From NCBI GenBank assembly GCA_002011115.2, contig MTME02000092.1, positions 1-40,572 on the forward strand: a stretch of 40,572 bases of DNA, written 5' to 3'. Numbering within the stretch: the stretch's first letter is position 1; each line of letters opens with the position of its first letter. This stretch comes from Candidatus Pyrohabitans sp. JdFR-17 (lineage in GTDB: Archaea; Hydrothermarchaeota; Hydrothermarchaeia; Hydrothermarchaeales; BMS3B). A program made the translations under genes and the position numbers. Shown in pieces: positions 31,059-39,326 of the stretch. Below the pieces are notes generated by a model. The model did no database searches. It was not told the DNA's origin and saw only the letters and a program-made list of their open reading frames with translations.

Positions 31059-31288
31059 CCTACAGGCACCTGTCCTAAAGTTTTTAATTGTGCAGTTCTG
31101 CGCAATTCGTAGGTGATAAGTACCGGCAGGAGCAAGAGCGGTCAATTAAACACATAACGGATACTCGCCCCATGGCAGCATTTTATCCTTTTCCCCATAT
31201 ATGAAAATTGTGAAAAGGAAAGGGAAAAAAGGGAAAATTGCACAGATAATCAGGAATTTCAAGGACCGTGGACAGCACCTTTCTTCTG

Positions 31289-32659
31289 CTATCTCGTCAC
31301 CTGCGGAAGTGACCTTCTGCACCTTCTTATCAGGGTTGTACCTTTATCTGTTATGTGTAAAAGCTTGCACCTGCCCTTCCTGACCTCGGTCACATAATTA
31401 CGGGACAGCAGAAATTTTATCTTCTTCCTCACCGTCGGCTTACTCAATCCCGCCTCTCTGCATATATCATTATACTTGGGCATACGACCGTATGCATTCC
31501 TGTTATATATAATTTTTAGTATATCATACATGCTCTCATCAACAAACTCGGTCTCAAGAGGCTCCAGCTCAGGCAGGGTTCTCTCTATTATTCTGAGTTC
31601 CCTCTCACTGAGCAGACCGGGATCTGTTGAAATTAAAACCACCAGATTGCGCTCAGAAGCTATTTCAGAGAGGTTTTCAAGAAAACCCAAAACCTCACCC
31701 ACACCGTGAATGTGTACAAGCTTCTCCAGACCCTCCAGCAGCACGGCACTTCTTTTTGGCAGTGTTCTTATCTTCTCCTCTATTACTCCAGGCTTTGCTG
31801 GTAGAGAGATTGAGACGTGTCCCGCATCAACCATCCCTTTCAGCGTCTCTCCATTTCTGCTGGAAATAACAAATCCGCTGTAACCTATGTTCAGCAGATC
31901 GGCAAAGGCCTCAGCCGAGGAACAAAGAGCATGCTCTCTCGCAAGATAAACGCGCCCATCTTCAAAGTAGAATCTGACCTTCTGTCTTTTTTCAGCTTCC
32001 TCAAGTCTCTTCCGATCACCTATATCAGTGAATACACACAAAAGCTCATCACGACTGGAAATTATTGTGAGTTCTGTGGATATAAAGTCACCATCCCCCG
32101 TCATCAGCCGCGCCTCAACCATAACCTGCTCGTGGGTCTGAGCTGCAGCAATTGCACGTTTCACCTCCGCAACATCACTGGGATGAATAAAGTCGTAGAT
32201 GTGTTTTCCTATACATCCTCCACGGCAATGAACCCGCATACTGAACACAGGATTGGTGCCTCTCACCCTGCCATCACTGGATATTGAAACCAGAATATGT
32301 GGAATGTGGTTGAACAGTATCCTGTACCTTTCAGAGTAATACTTCATATTAAGAACAGCTGAAAGGTGGGCAGCCACTGCCTCCAGGGCAGCGGTTTCAC
32401 ATTTGCCAAATTTCCTGTCTGAGACAACATTGATGCTACCAACAGTACTTCTGTTGGATACAATCGGTATTGTAATTAATGAACCCCCTATTTCGGGAGC
32501 AGTAGGCTCATGTATGCTATCCGCACCGACCTGTATATCACACGCTCTGCAGGAAAAATTCTCCTTTATACAATCAGCCACCCCTCTCAGAAAGTCGTCG
32601 AGGGATGTCAGCAATGCCAGGGAGTTTATTTTTTTAATAACTTCTGGTAGTTCCTTCAT
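31289..32659 (-). CDS. GAF-PAS-DUF835-winged HTH transcriptional regulator
   Basis: N-term GAF-like, PAS segment YRILFNHIPHILVSISSDGRVRGTNPVFS, DUF835-like VYLAREHALCSSAEAFADLLNIGYSGFVISSRN...VLLEGLEKLVHIHGVGEVLGFLENLSEIASERNLVVLISTDPGLLSERELRIIERTL, C-term HTH YNDICREAGLSKPTVRKKIKFLLSRNYV. Confidence 0.82.
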   Translation of the reverse strand: MKELPEVIKKINSLALLTSLDDFLRGVADCIKENFSCRACDIQVGADSIHEPTAPEIGGSLITIPIVSNRSTVGSINVVSDRKFGKCETAALEAVAAHLSAVLNMKYYSERYRILFNHIPHILVSISSDGRVRGTNPVFSMRVHCRGGCIGKHIYDFIHPSDVAEVKRAIAAAQTHEQVMVEARLMTGDGDFISTELTIISSRDELLCVFTDIGDRKRLEEAEKRQKVRFYFEDGRVYLAREHALCSSAEAFADLLNIGYSGFVISSRNGETLKGMVDAGHVSISLPAKPGVIEEKIRTLPKRSAVLLEGLEKLVHIHGVGEVLGFLENLSEIASERNLVVLISTDPGLLSERELRIIERTLPELEPLETEFVDESMYDILKIIYNRNAYGRMPKYNDICREAGLSKPTVRKKIKFLLSRNYVTEVRKGRCKLLHITDKGTTLIRRCRRSLPQVTR

Positions 32660-33132
32660 TCGGCAGTACCCCCTAATTGACGAACTCTCTCCAGAAATTC
32701 TTCAACACAAAAACACCAAAACCCACAGAATTAGGCACAAACTCAACACTGCAATTAGGAACCTGTGGGCATTTTACAAACCAGCAACTTACCCTGGTCA
32801 TTCTCAATCCCACGCGTGTATTCTGTTTAGTTAGAGTCTTTCAGTTATTAAACTTTGTGGAAACAAAATTTCAAATTAAATATAAATATTTGTAAAAAAT
32901 CGCACTACTTTATAGACTCATATTATTACTTCTAATTCATCTATTAATTTCTTATGTGGTTTCACGGACTGTTATTTTTGATTAATAAATATTAATATAA
33001 TGATACAAATGAGAAGTTCAGGACCAAAATTTGTCCCTGTAGTCCCTCCGATTTTTATAATAAAAAAATCCCAGAGAAACCACGACGCCCACCAAAAGTA
33101 CATTCAAAGCCACGAACTTTTTCACGGAGCGC

Positions 33133-33906
33133 TTAGTATAGCGGTGCAACTATGCTTCTAACAGCTTTAAATTTCTCCCAATTTTTAATCAACCCAGCAA
33201 ACTCCCTCACAAGTCTTACGAATTGCAGTTTATCACAGCTCTTACGCTGGAACATCTCCAGCGGGTAGGAGAACATTCCCAGAAGCCTTCTCAGCGAGAA
33301 ACTCTTTCTCGGGAAGATTAAAGGAACCACTTTAAACCTGGAAATCGCCATAACGTAGTTTCTATAGCTGTAGTATCCCTTATCTGCAAGGACAACATCG
33401 CCAGCGCGAGCAATTCTCCTGCGCTTGAGCTCTTCCATGACCTCTTTAAAGAGCTTTGCATCGTTCGGCGAGCCCTCGTGGATTAGAAAGAGCAGAGGCT
33501 TGCGATTCCGCCTGTCTATTATCAGAGTGAGCTTGTAGCCGATGTAGTAGCCTTTGGAAGGGGAATAACCCCACTTGAACTCCCTATCTTCTAAATCCGC
33601 CTTCTTTATCAACTATGAGCCAGGCTCTCTTCTTACCCCTCTTCCCGCACTGAAGGTTGAGAAGCCGTAAAACAAGACCAGCAAATGCTTCCGGAGTGAA
33701 ACGCGAGAGAAAACGGTAGATATACCTGGAATCTAAAACTTCTTCAATGTTTATAAATCGTCTCAAATCTTTCCTCGTTCTTAATTCGCTTACGACGTAA
33801 GAAATGTCTACAGAGAAGAACATCGCAGTTAATACAATCTTTAAAACTTCTACACCCTTCCGAACATTTATACCGCACTTCGCTAACTCCTGCAGAGCAC
33901 TCCGGG
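33133..33906 (-). pseudogene. Degenerate IS4-like DDE transposase (5'-truncated, frameshifted with internal loss)
   Basis: Frame 1 ...SALQELAKCGINVRKGVEVLKIVLTAMFFSVDISYVVSELRTRKDL...KKRAWLIVDKEGGFRR*, then frame 2 IKKADLEDREFKWGYSPSKGYYIGYKLTLIID...PNDAKLFKEVMEELKRRRIARAGDVVLADKGYYSYRNYV; 5' end abuts the IS remnant at 33907. Confidence 0.85.
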
Positions 33907-34195
33907 GGTGCTGTCAACTTAAGCTATAAATGAGCAGTGGAGGCGTCCTTTTTGTTTGGTGATAAAAATGCTAGAAATAACATTTCAACGGAAGAGGACG
34001 CCTCCGGTGGTAGTATTGTATGCCATTTACCTTGCAGGCTTACTATTTTCTACCGTGGAGTCGAGGCTTTTCTAGAGCCTGAGCACTAACTCTTCGTCTT
34101 GTTCTACAACCACGCAAGAACGCACCAGGAAAAAACAGAGTTCGAAGGATTCTGCAACCTCCCGGGGGTGAGAATATGCTAAACTTGACAGCACC
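33907..34195 (+). mobile_element. 289-bp internally deleted IS6-like element (MITE-like)
   Basis: Terminal inverted repeats GGTGCTGTCAACTT / AACTTGACAGCACC (13/14). Interior starts MLEITFQRKRTPPVVVLYAIYLAGLLFSTVES and ends LFVLFYNHARTHQEKTEFEGFCNLPGVRIC*, i.e. N- and C-ends of one transposase without the middle. Confidence 0.82.
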
Positions 34196-34407
34196 CATCG
34201 CCAGATGGAGAACTTTATGAGGATTGGAAAAAGCTATTTGAAACATATCCCGACCGTTTTCTGGTGGGAAACGATTGTGTTGTGCCATGGCACTACGACT
34301 ACTACGTTGAGTGGATGGACTTCTACAGAGAAATTCTTGGACAATTAAATTCAAGCACTGCTGAAAAAATTGCATACAAAAATGCTCAGAGAATATTCGG
34401 ATTGTAA
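34196..34407 (+). pseudogene. C-terminal remnant of an amidohydrolase-family protein
   Basis: Frame from 34204: DGELYEDWKKLFETYPDRFLVGNDCVVPWHYDYYVEWMDFYREILGQLNSSTAEKIAYKNAQRIFGL*, the typical amidohydrolase_2 end; upstream portion replaced by the IS remnant. Confidence 0.7.
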
Positions 34408-34450
34408 CGATAGTATTAATTGCGCTGATTTTGGTAGATACATAGACTAA

Positions 34451-34688
34451 TCACAATTTTTCCATGTCGAGGAAGTCCTCAACCTTCTTGACGTAATAAC
34501 GCTTTTTTAATCTCCCTCTTCAACAACCTCTACTCTAAGGTCATCTTCCAGCCTTCGCAGGCTACCCTGGACCTTCCCGGTGCTACATTTCAGCGCCCTG
34601 GCTACTCATATATTGTTTTTCCAAAGTTGGCTTTGAGGTATTGGAGGAGCCTTATATCCTCCCTTCTTCCACCAAGCCTTCCGCACAT
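34451..34688 (-). pseudogene. Small winged-HTH protein gene with two frame disruptions
   Basis: MCGRLGGRREDIRLLQYLKANFGKTIYE / VARALKCSTGKVQGSLRRLEDDLRVEVVEEGD / KKRYYVKKVEDFLDMEKL* in successive frames; ATG overlaps stop of upstream gene (TAATG). Confidence 0.72.
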
Positions 34689-36823
34689 TACGGCACCACC
34701 TGTATACTCCCGGAAATTCCGTAGCGCGAGCCGTTGTACGTCACCACCCCTGAAAACGAGACGGTGCCATAGATGCCCTCGGCGTTGATTACCTCCACCT
34801 CCACCCTGCCTGGAACATTTGCAACCACACTGCCGGGGCTAACCTCTATCCCCGGGGTTGCCGTGAAGTTCAGGGGTAGAGTTCCCTCATATCCAGCGGG
34901 CACCAGGTTGAGCACCGCCACTGCTTTCTCACCCCTGCCCAATCTCAGCATGCTCTCGTGCTCCACCACAACCGGTACCCCAGTGACGGTAACCGAAACT
35001 GGAAGGGAATGCTCGCCGTAGGTGATTCTTCCGCCGTAGGCCCCTGGAGGAGTATACTTATCTGCCACAATGTCCACCCTGTAACTGTAGTCGTTGAGCT
35101 TCACCACAGAGTAGTTGAGCGGAAATTCAGCGCTGAGCTCGTGAGTGACCGGTTTTATGGTGTAGACATCCACCTGGATGCTTGATGCTGCACCCTGCGC
35201 TACACTCACTCCCTTCGGAGCCACAACCGCATACCCATTCCTCCCCGCTATTACCTCCAGCTTCGCATTTCCCACGCTAACAGTATACCTGCCCATATCC
35301 AAACTCTCTGCGTACAGGGTTACATTCGCCACGAAGGGTGTGTTTCCACTCTCAGGCTCAACAAAGGCCCTTATACCCGGGGGTGTGGCAACCCTGAGGG
35401 TATACTCTGCTGGAGAAAACTGGTTGTTTCGCACAACCAGCGCCCTGACCGCAGCATATACCCCCTGCTCAATATACACCAAGTCTGAACTCAGCCTGAC
35501 GTCGTAGTCCCTTCTCACCGGCTTGAGGTAAATCCTGTAGAGCTCGTGCATTTTGCCTGAACTCGCATTTATGGTCACCACGTAGGGCTTCTCCCTCTTC
35601 AGAATCAGCCCCCTCTTTTGCGCCTCCCTCTTCGCCAGCAGGGTGAGCTTTGCCTCAAAGGGCGCAACTCCTCTGGCAGGCTCTACCCGCGCCTCAATGG
35701 CGGAGGGTGCCGTCACATTCAGCACCACCTCACCATGGCCCGCCACATACACCGGAAGCTCCATCTCCTGACCAACAATCGGGCTGAGCTCCACCCTAGG
35801 GAGCAGCACCTTGAAGGCGTTGCCCACCGCAATGGTTGAAACTCCGGTGAAGCTTCCGTCGCTCATGGCAACTCCGCTGAATGGAGACAGCGCAGAGTAC
35901 TGCTCCAGAAACTCCTGGGTTACCGTCATGCCCACCGACGGACCCATGGCAATTGCGTCCAAAAACTGGGGCGAGAAGAAGGTAACGGGGTTCATAAGCA
36001 TCACAGCCCCAACAGCTCCTGCGGTGATGCCCGTAATGAATCCCAGAGCCATGCTCACAGCTATAGTCACCGGCAGCATTGCAATCCACAGGATTTTAAA
36101 AATTGCTGAGAGGAGTCCTCCCTCCCTCTTTTTTAGAGGGTTGTTTATTCTCACATAGCTCTCAACCCTCTCATCCGGCGATATACCGGTTATTTTTATG
36201 TACTGACCGTCTCCCACCGGGCCGATAGCCCTGATTCTCATAGTGGCGTTGAAGGGCGGCACTCCCGAGGCTGAGAGCTCTGCAGCCACGTACCTGGTGG
36301 AGCTCTCAGCTTTCAGGCGAACCTCCTGCCTGAAATCTCCTATAGACACAACCCTTACGGGATACTCAACCTCCTCCCCCGGCTTCAGGAAAACCATCTT
36401 CTGTGCTCCAGGAAGTATAGCAAAGCTCGGCGACCTAATGGCGGTGACCCACATGCGGGAGAAGTAGAGCAAGTTGTCCATGCGGGAAGCAAGAACCACC
36501 TTCCCCTGCCCCTCACCGGCTATCTCAACCTTCCCCTGCGAGAGCTCAATTGAAAAGGGGGCGCTGTGGGGACCACGTAGAATCAGCACCTCGCCGTTTG
36601 AGCTGAGCTCACCCACTCCTGTGCTGTCAGACCTGAATATTACCTGCCCCGGATGCTCCAGAGCTGGAAGCTCGGGCAAATTCACGGCTTCCGGTGTTTC
36701 CGGGGGTGGTATAGACACCTGCACCTGTACTGGAGGTGCTTCGGACTCCTGAGTGCAGCCGGCGAGGAGGAGCATTGCGAGGAGCGAAGCAATTAAATGC
36801 ATCCTCAGGCTCATCGTCTTCAT
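34688..36823 (-). CDS. Predicted lipoprotein with beta-rich ectodomains and a central hydrophobic Gly/Ala-rich segment
   Basis: LIASLLAMLLLAGC lipobox; repeated beta-type segments (ARVEPARGVAPFEAKLTL, RAFVEPESGNTPFVANVTLYA); hydrophobic FKILWIAMLPVTIAVSMALGFITGITAGAVGAVMLMNPVTFF. Confidence 0.75.
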   Translation of the reverse strand: MKTMSLRMHLIASLLAMLLLAGCTQESEAPPVQVQVSIPPPETPEAVNLPELPALEHPGQVIFRSDSTGVGELSSNGEVLILRGPHSAPFSIELSQGKVEIAGEGQGKVVLASRMDNLLYFSRMWVTAIRSPSFAILPGAQKMVFLKPGEEVEYPVRVVSIGDFRQEVRLKAESSTRYVAAELSASGVPPFNATMRIRAIGPVGDGQYIKITGISPDERVESYVRINNPLKKREGGLLSAIFKILWIAMLPVTIAVSMALGFITGITAGAVGAVMLMNPVTFFSPQFLDAIAMGPSVGMTVTQEFLEQYSALSPFSGVAMSDGSFTGVSTIAVGNAFKVLLPRVELSPIVGQEMELPVYVAGHGEVVLNVTAPSAIEARVEPARGVAPFEAKLTLLAKREAQKRGLILKREKPYVVTINASSGKMHELYRIYLKPVRRDYDVRLSSDLVYIEQGVYAAVRALVVRNNQFSPAEYTLRVATPPGIRAFVEPESGNTPFVANVTLYAESLDMGRYTVSVGNAKLEVIAGRNGYAVVAPKGVSVAQGAASSIQVDVYTIKPVTHELSAEFPLNYSVVKLNDYSYRVDIVADKYTPPGAYGGRITYGEHSLPVSVTVTGVPVVVEHESMLRLGRGEKAVAVLNLVPAGYEGTLPLNFTATPGIEVSPGSVVANVPGRVEVEVINAEGIYGTVSFSGVVTYNGSRYGISGSIQVVP

Positions 36824-36964
36824 GTATGTATTTTCTTTTATTATATATTATTGTTGCGCCCTCCTTCAAACAATAATTAGAACAAACTGCAAGATGGGGT
36901 GTGCCCTGCTGGTCGGCATGGCAAAATAGATAAATTTATTAATCCACACTCCGACAATTAATAG

Positions 36965-37474
36965 ATGCCAATGTGGAGCGAGATAGAGAAGCACTTCAAA
37001 AAATTTCCGATGCAGAAGCGGGTAGCACTTTTTCTTCTTCGCAAGGGTTTCCAGGTTAATGAGCAAGCCCGCGTCTGCGTGGGCGGGATAGAGATACCCC
37101 ATACTCAGATTGCGAAAGAGCTGGGCATAGACCGCCGCGTGGTAGACGCCACGGCGGAGAGGATTAAGAAGGAAGAGAGTCTGTACAGGATATTCAGCAA
37201 CCTTAGCTGCGTGGCATTCCTCCGCGACGTGGCGCCCATGCTGGGGCTTAGCGTGGTGATAATAACGCCGGACGACGCATCGAAGCCCGGGATAATAGGC
37301 AGCGTTGCGTCGAAGATATCTGAGTGGGGCATACCAATAAGGCAAGCCATAGCAGACGACCCATACCTTTTCGAGGAACCCAGACTGACCATAATAACCG
37401 AGGGGGAGCTGCCGGGGGAGCTTATAAAGGAGCTAAAGGCGCTCAAGGGGGTAAAGAGGCTAACAATAATTTAG
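36965..37474 (+). CDS. HTH + ACT-domain regulator (amino-acid-responsive)
   Basis: HTH IPHTQIAKELGIDRRVVDATAERIKKEE; ACT-like PGIIGSVASKISEWGIPIRQAIADDP...RLTIITEGELPGELIKELKAL. Confidence 0.75.
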   Translation: MPMWSEIEKHFKKFPMQKRVALFLLRKGFQVNEQARVCVGGIEIPHTQIAKELGIDRRVVDATAERIKKEESLYRIFSNLSCVAFLRDVAPMLGLSVVIITPDDASKPGIIGSVASKISEWGIPIRQAIADDPYLFEEPRLTIITEGELPGELIKELKALKGVKRLTII

Positions 37475-37507
37475 CTTTTTCCACGTCATCTTTGGGAATA
37501 CGGGGCA

Positions 37508-38464
37508 ATGAAAATCTCACTGGGGCTTACGACGAGCATGCCCGTGACGCAGGGGGTGGAGCTTGCAAGGCTTGCTGAGGAGCTGGGATACGAAAGAATA
37601 TTCGTGGGCGAGGATGCGCTATCCCGCGAGATTTTCACGTACCTCTCCACCATCGCCGTTAAAACGCAGGATATACCCATAGCCTCTGGAATATTATCGC
37701 CCTATCTCAGAAGCCTTGTGCTCATCGCCTCAGCCACGGCGGGACTGCAGATGATTACAGGAAACCGCTTTTCCCTGGGCATTGGTGTTGGGGGCATTCC
37801 TGAGATTGTGAAGCTCACAGGCAGAGAGCCACGCAACCCGGTGGCTGTGCTGAGGGAAACCGCTGAGGTGCTGCGCAGAATATTCCGCGGCGAGGAAGTG
37901 ACATACGAGGGTAGAAAGGCGTGCCTCCGAGGCTACAGACTTCGCATAAAGGGCGTGGCAACACCTGAGATTCTGTTCGGTGTGCGCGGGAAAAAGCTAC
38001 TTGCCCTCGCAGGCGAGGTCAGCGACGGCGTAATCTTCAGCGGGCCCAACGAGTACCTCAGGCAGGCGATTGAAGTGGTTAGAAAAGCGGCGAAAAAGGC
38101 AGGAAGAAGGTTCGCAAACATGCACAGGGTGGTGTGGAAGGGCTTTGTACTTGGCGACGATGTAAAAAAAGCGAAGCATATTACCGCAACGATGATTGCA
38201 AGCTCGCCCAGAGAGGTGCTCCGTATGCTGGAGCTGGAAGAGGTGGCGGAGGAGATAAAGCAGGCTTTTCTCAGGCGGGACTACGCCCTCGCGTCAAAGC
38301 TTGTGCCGGACAGAGCCCTGCAGGAGTTCTGCTTTTTTGGCACAAGAGAGGAGATTCTGGATGCGATGGAAGAGCTTCACCGTCTGGGCTTCGAAGAGTT
38401 CATTGTCGGCCCGCCCTTCGGCGACTCAGCTATAGAGGTGGTGCGCAGCTTTGGCAGCGCCTGA
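37508..38464 (+). CDS. F420-dependent LLM-family oxidoreductase (methylene-H4MPT reductase-like)
   Basis: LGLTTSMPVTQGVELARLAEELGYERIFVGED, FSLGIGVGGIPEIVKLTGREPRNPVAVLRETAEVLRRIFRGEEVTYEG. Confidence 0.82.
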   Translation: MKISLGLTTSMPVTQGVELARLAEELGYERIFVGEDALSREIFTYLSTIAVKTQDIPIASGILSPYLRSLVLIASATAGLQMITGNRFSLGIGVGGIPEIVKLTGREPRNPVAVLRETAEVLRRIFRGEEVTYEGRKACLRGYRLRIKGVATPEILFGVRGKKLLALAGEVSDGVIFSGPNEYLRQAIEVVRKAAKKAGRRFANMHRVVWKGFVLGDDVKKAKHITATMIASSPREVLRMLELEEVAEEIKQAFLRRDYALASKLVPDRALQEFCFFGTREEILDAMEELHRLGFEEFIVGPPFGDSAIEVVRSFGSA

Positions 38465-39326
38465 GCTTGGCATTAACTTCAACGGCGACTTGGGCAGGGA
38501 AGAAGCTGCTACGAGGGCAGTTGCAGCCGAGCGCAGCGGTGTTCGCTACCTGTGGGTGGGCGAATCCAAGCCGCTTGTGCATCCTTTCCCGATAATGACC
38601 CTCCTTGCGGAGAGCACAATGCATGCCAAAATAGGCTCTGCAATACTCTCAGCGATAAGCAACCGCTGCTTCCACATCGCAAAGGCATTTACTGTGCTCA
38701 AGGAAGTATACGGGGAGCGCTTTATCGCAGGCATTGCTCCGGGGGACTTGCACGGGTTGAGGGTGGAGTGCATCGCGAGCAGGGGTGTGGTGGCGCGCCT
38801 CGAGAAGTGCATCTCCAAAATAGAGGGAGTGGTACCCGTCTTTGTTGGAGCCTCAGGACCAAAGCTGATAGAGTTAGCCAGTATGAGGAGCGATGGTGTG
38901 ATACTCAACTACGCTCACCCAGAGTTCATAAAGTGGGCTCTCCGCCATGTAAGGAGGAAGACGTACATCGCCTGCATCGCACCTGCGCTTGTTCTGCCAG
39001 ATAAGGAAAATATCGCGGAGCTCAGGGGCGCAGCCGCAGTCATAGCGAGTGGCGCAAATCCTGTGTTTATCGCAGATATGGGCATTGGAGAGAAGGTGGC
39101 TGAAGTTAAAGATATAGTGAAGCGAGGCAGATGGAGCGAGCTTGCAGAACATGAGAGCTTCCTCCTGGAGCACTTTACCATCTCCGGGAGCGTGGACGAG
39201 GTGGTGGAGAGGATAGAGGAGCTGGCTAAGCTCGGCGTGGAGCAGGTCATCCTCGGCTCCCCTTTTGTTAAGAGCACAGCATTTGAGAAAATAATAAATA
39301 CCATAAGCGAGAGGCTAGGCGTATGA
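38451..39326 (+). CDS. Second LLM-family F420/flavin-dependent oxidoreductase-like protein
   Basis: TTG start; LGINFNGDLGREEAATRAVAAERSGVRYLWVGESK, LKEVYGERFIAGIAPGD, GVEQVILGSPFVK; weak paralogy to 37508-38464. Confidence 0.75.
   Translation: MAAPELGINFNGDLGREEAATRAVAAERSGVRYLWVGESKPLVHPFPIMTLLAESTMHAKIGSAILSAISNRCFHIAKAFTVLKEVYGERFIAGIAPGDLHGLRVECIASRGVVARLEKCISKIEGVVPVFVGASGPKLIELASMRSDGVILNYAHPEFIKWALRHVRRKTYIACIAPALVLPDKENIAELRGAAAVIASGANPVFIADMGIGEKVAEVKDIVKRGRWSELAEHESFLLEHFTISGSVDEVVERIEELAKLGVEQVILGSPFVKSTAFEKIINTISERLGV

Noticed and set aside
33011-33035. Imperfect inverted repeat CAGGACCAAAATTTGTCCCTG as IS terminus
   Set aside because: Arms are imperfect and the other end of the IS4-like element is lost, so it cannot be assigned.
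33584-33823. Programmed frameshift in the IS4-like transposase
   Set aside because: No clear slippery heptamer, the junction appears to lack conserved residues after the first catalytic Asp, and the 5' end is truncated; decay is the simpler explanation.
33907-34195. Target-site duplication flanking the deleted IS
   Set aside because: 8-bp flanks CTCCGGGG and CATCGCCA do not match, so no TSD can be claimed; flanks were probably rearranged.
36866-37345. 159-aa - strand ORF opposite the HTH-ACT gene
   Set aside because: Antisense to a well-supported regulator gene; no motifs.
38134-38595. 153-aa + ORF overlapping the LLM genes
   Set aside because: Out-of-frame reading of strongly supported LLM coding sequence.
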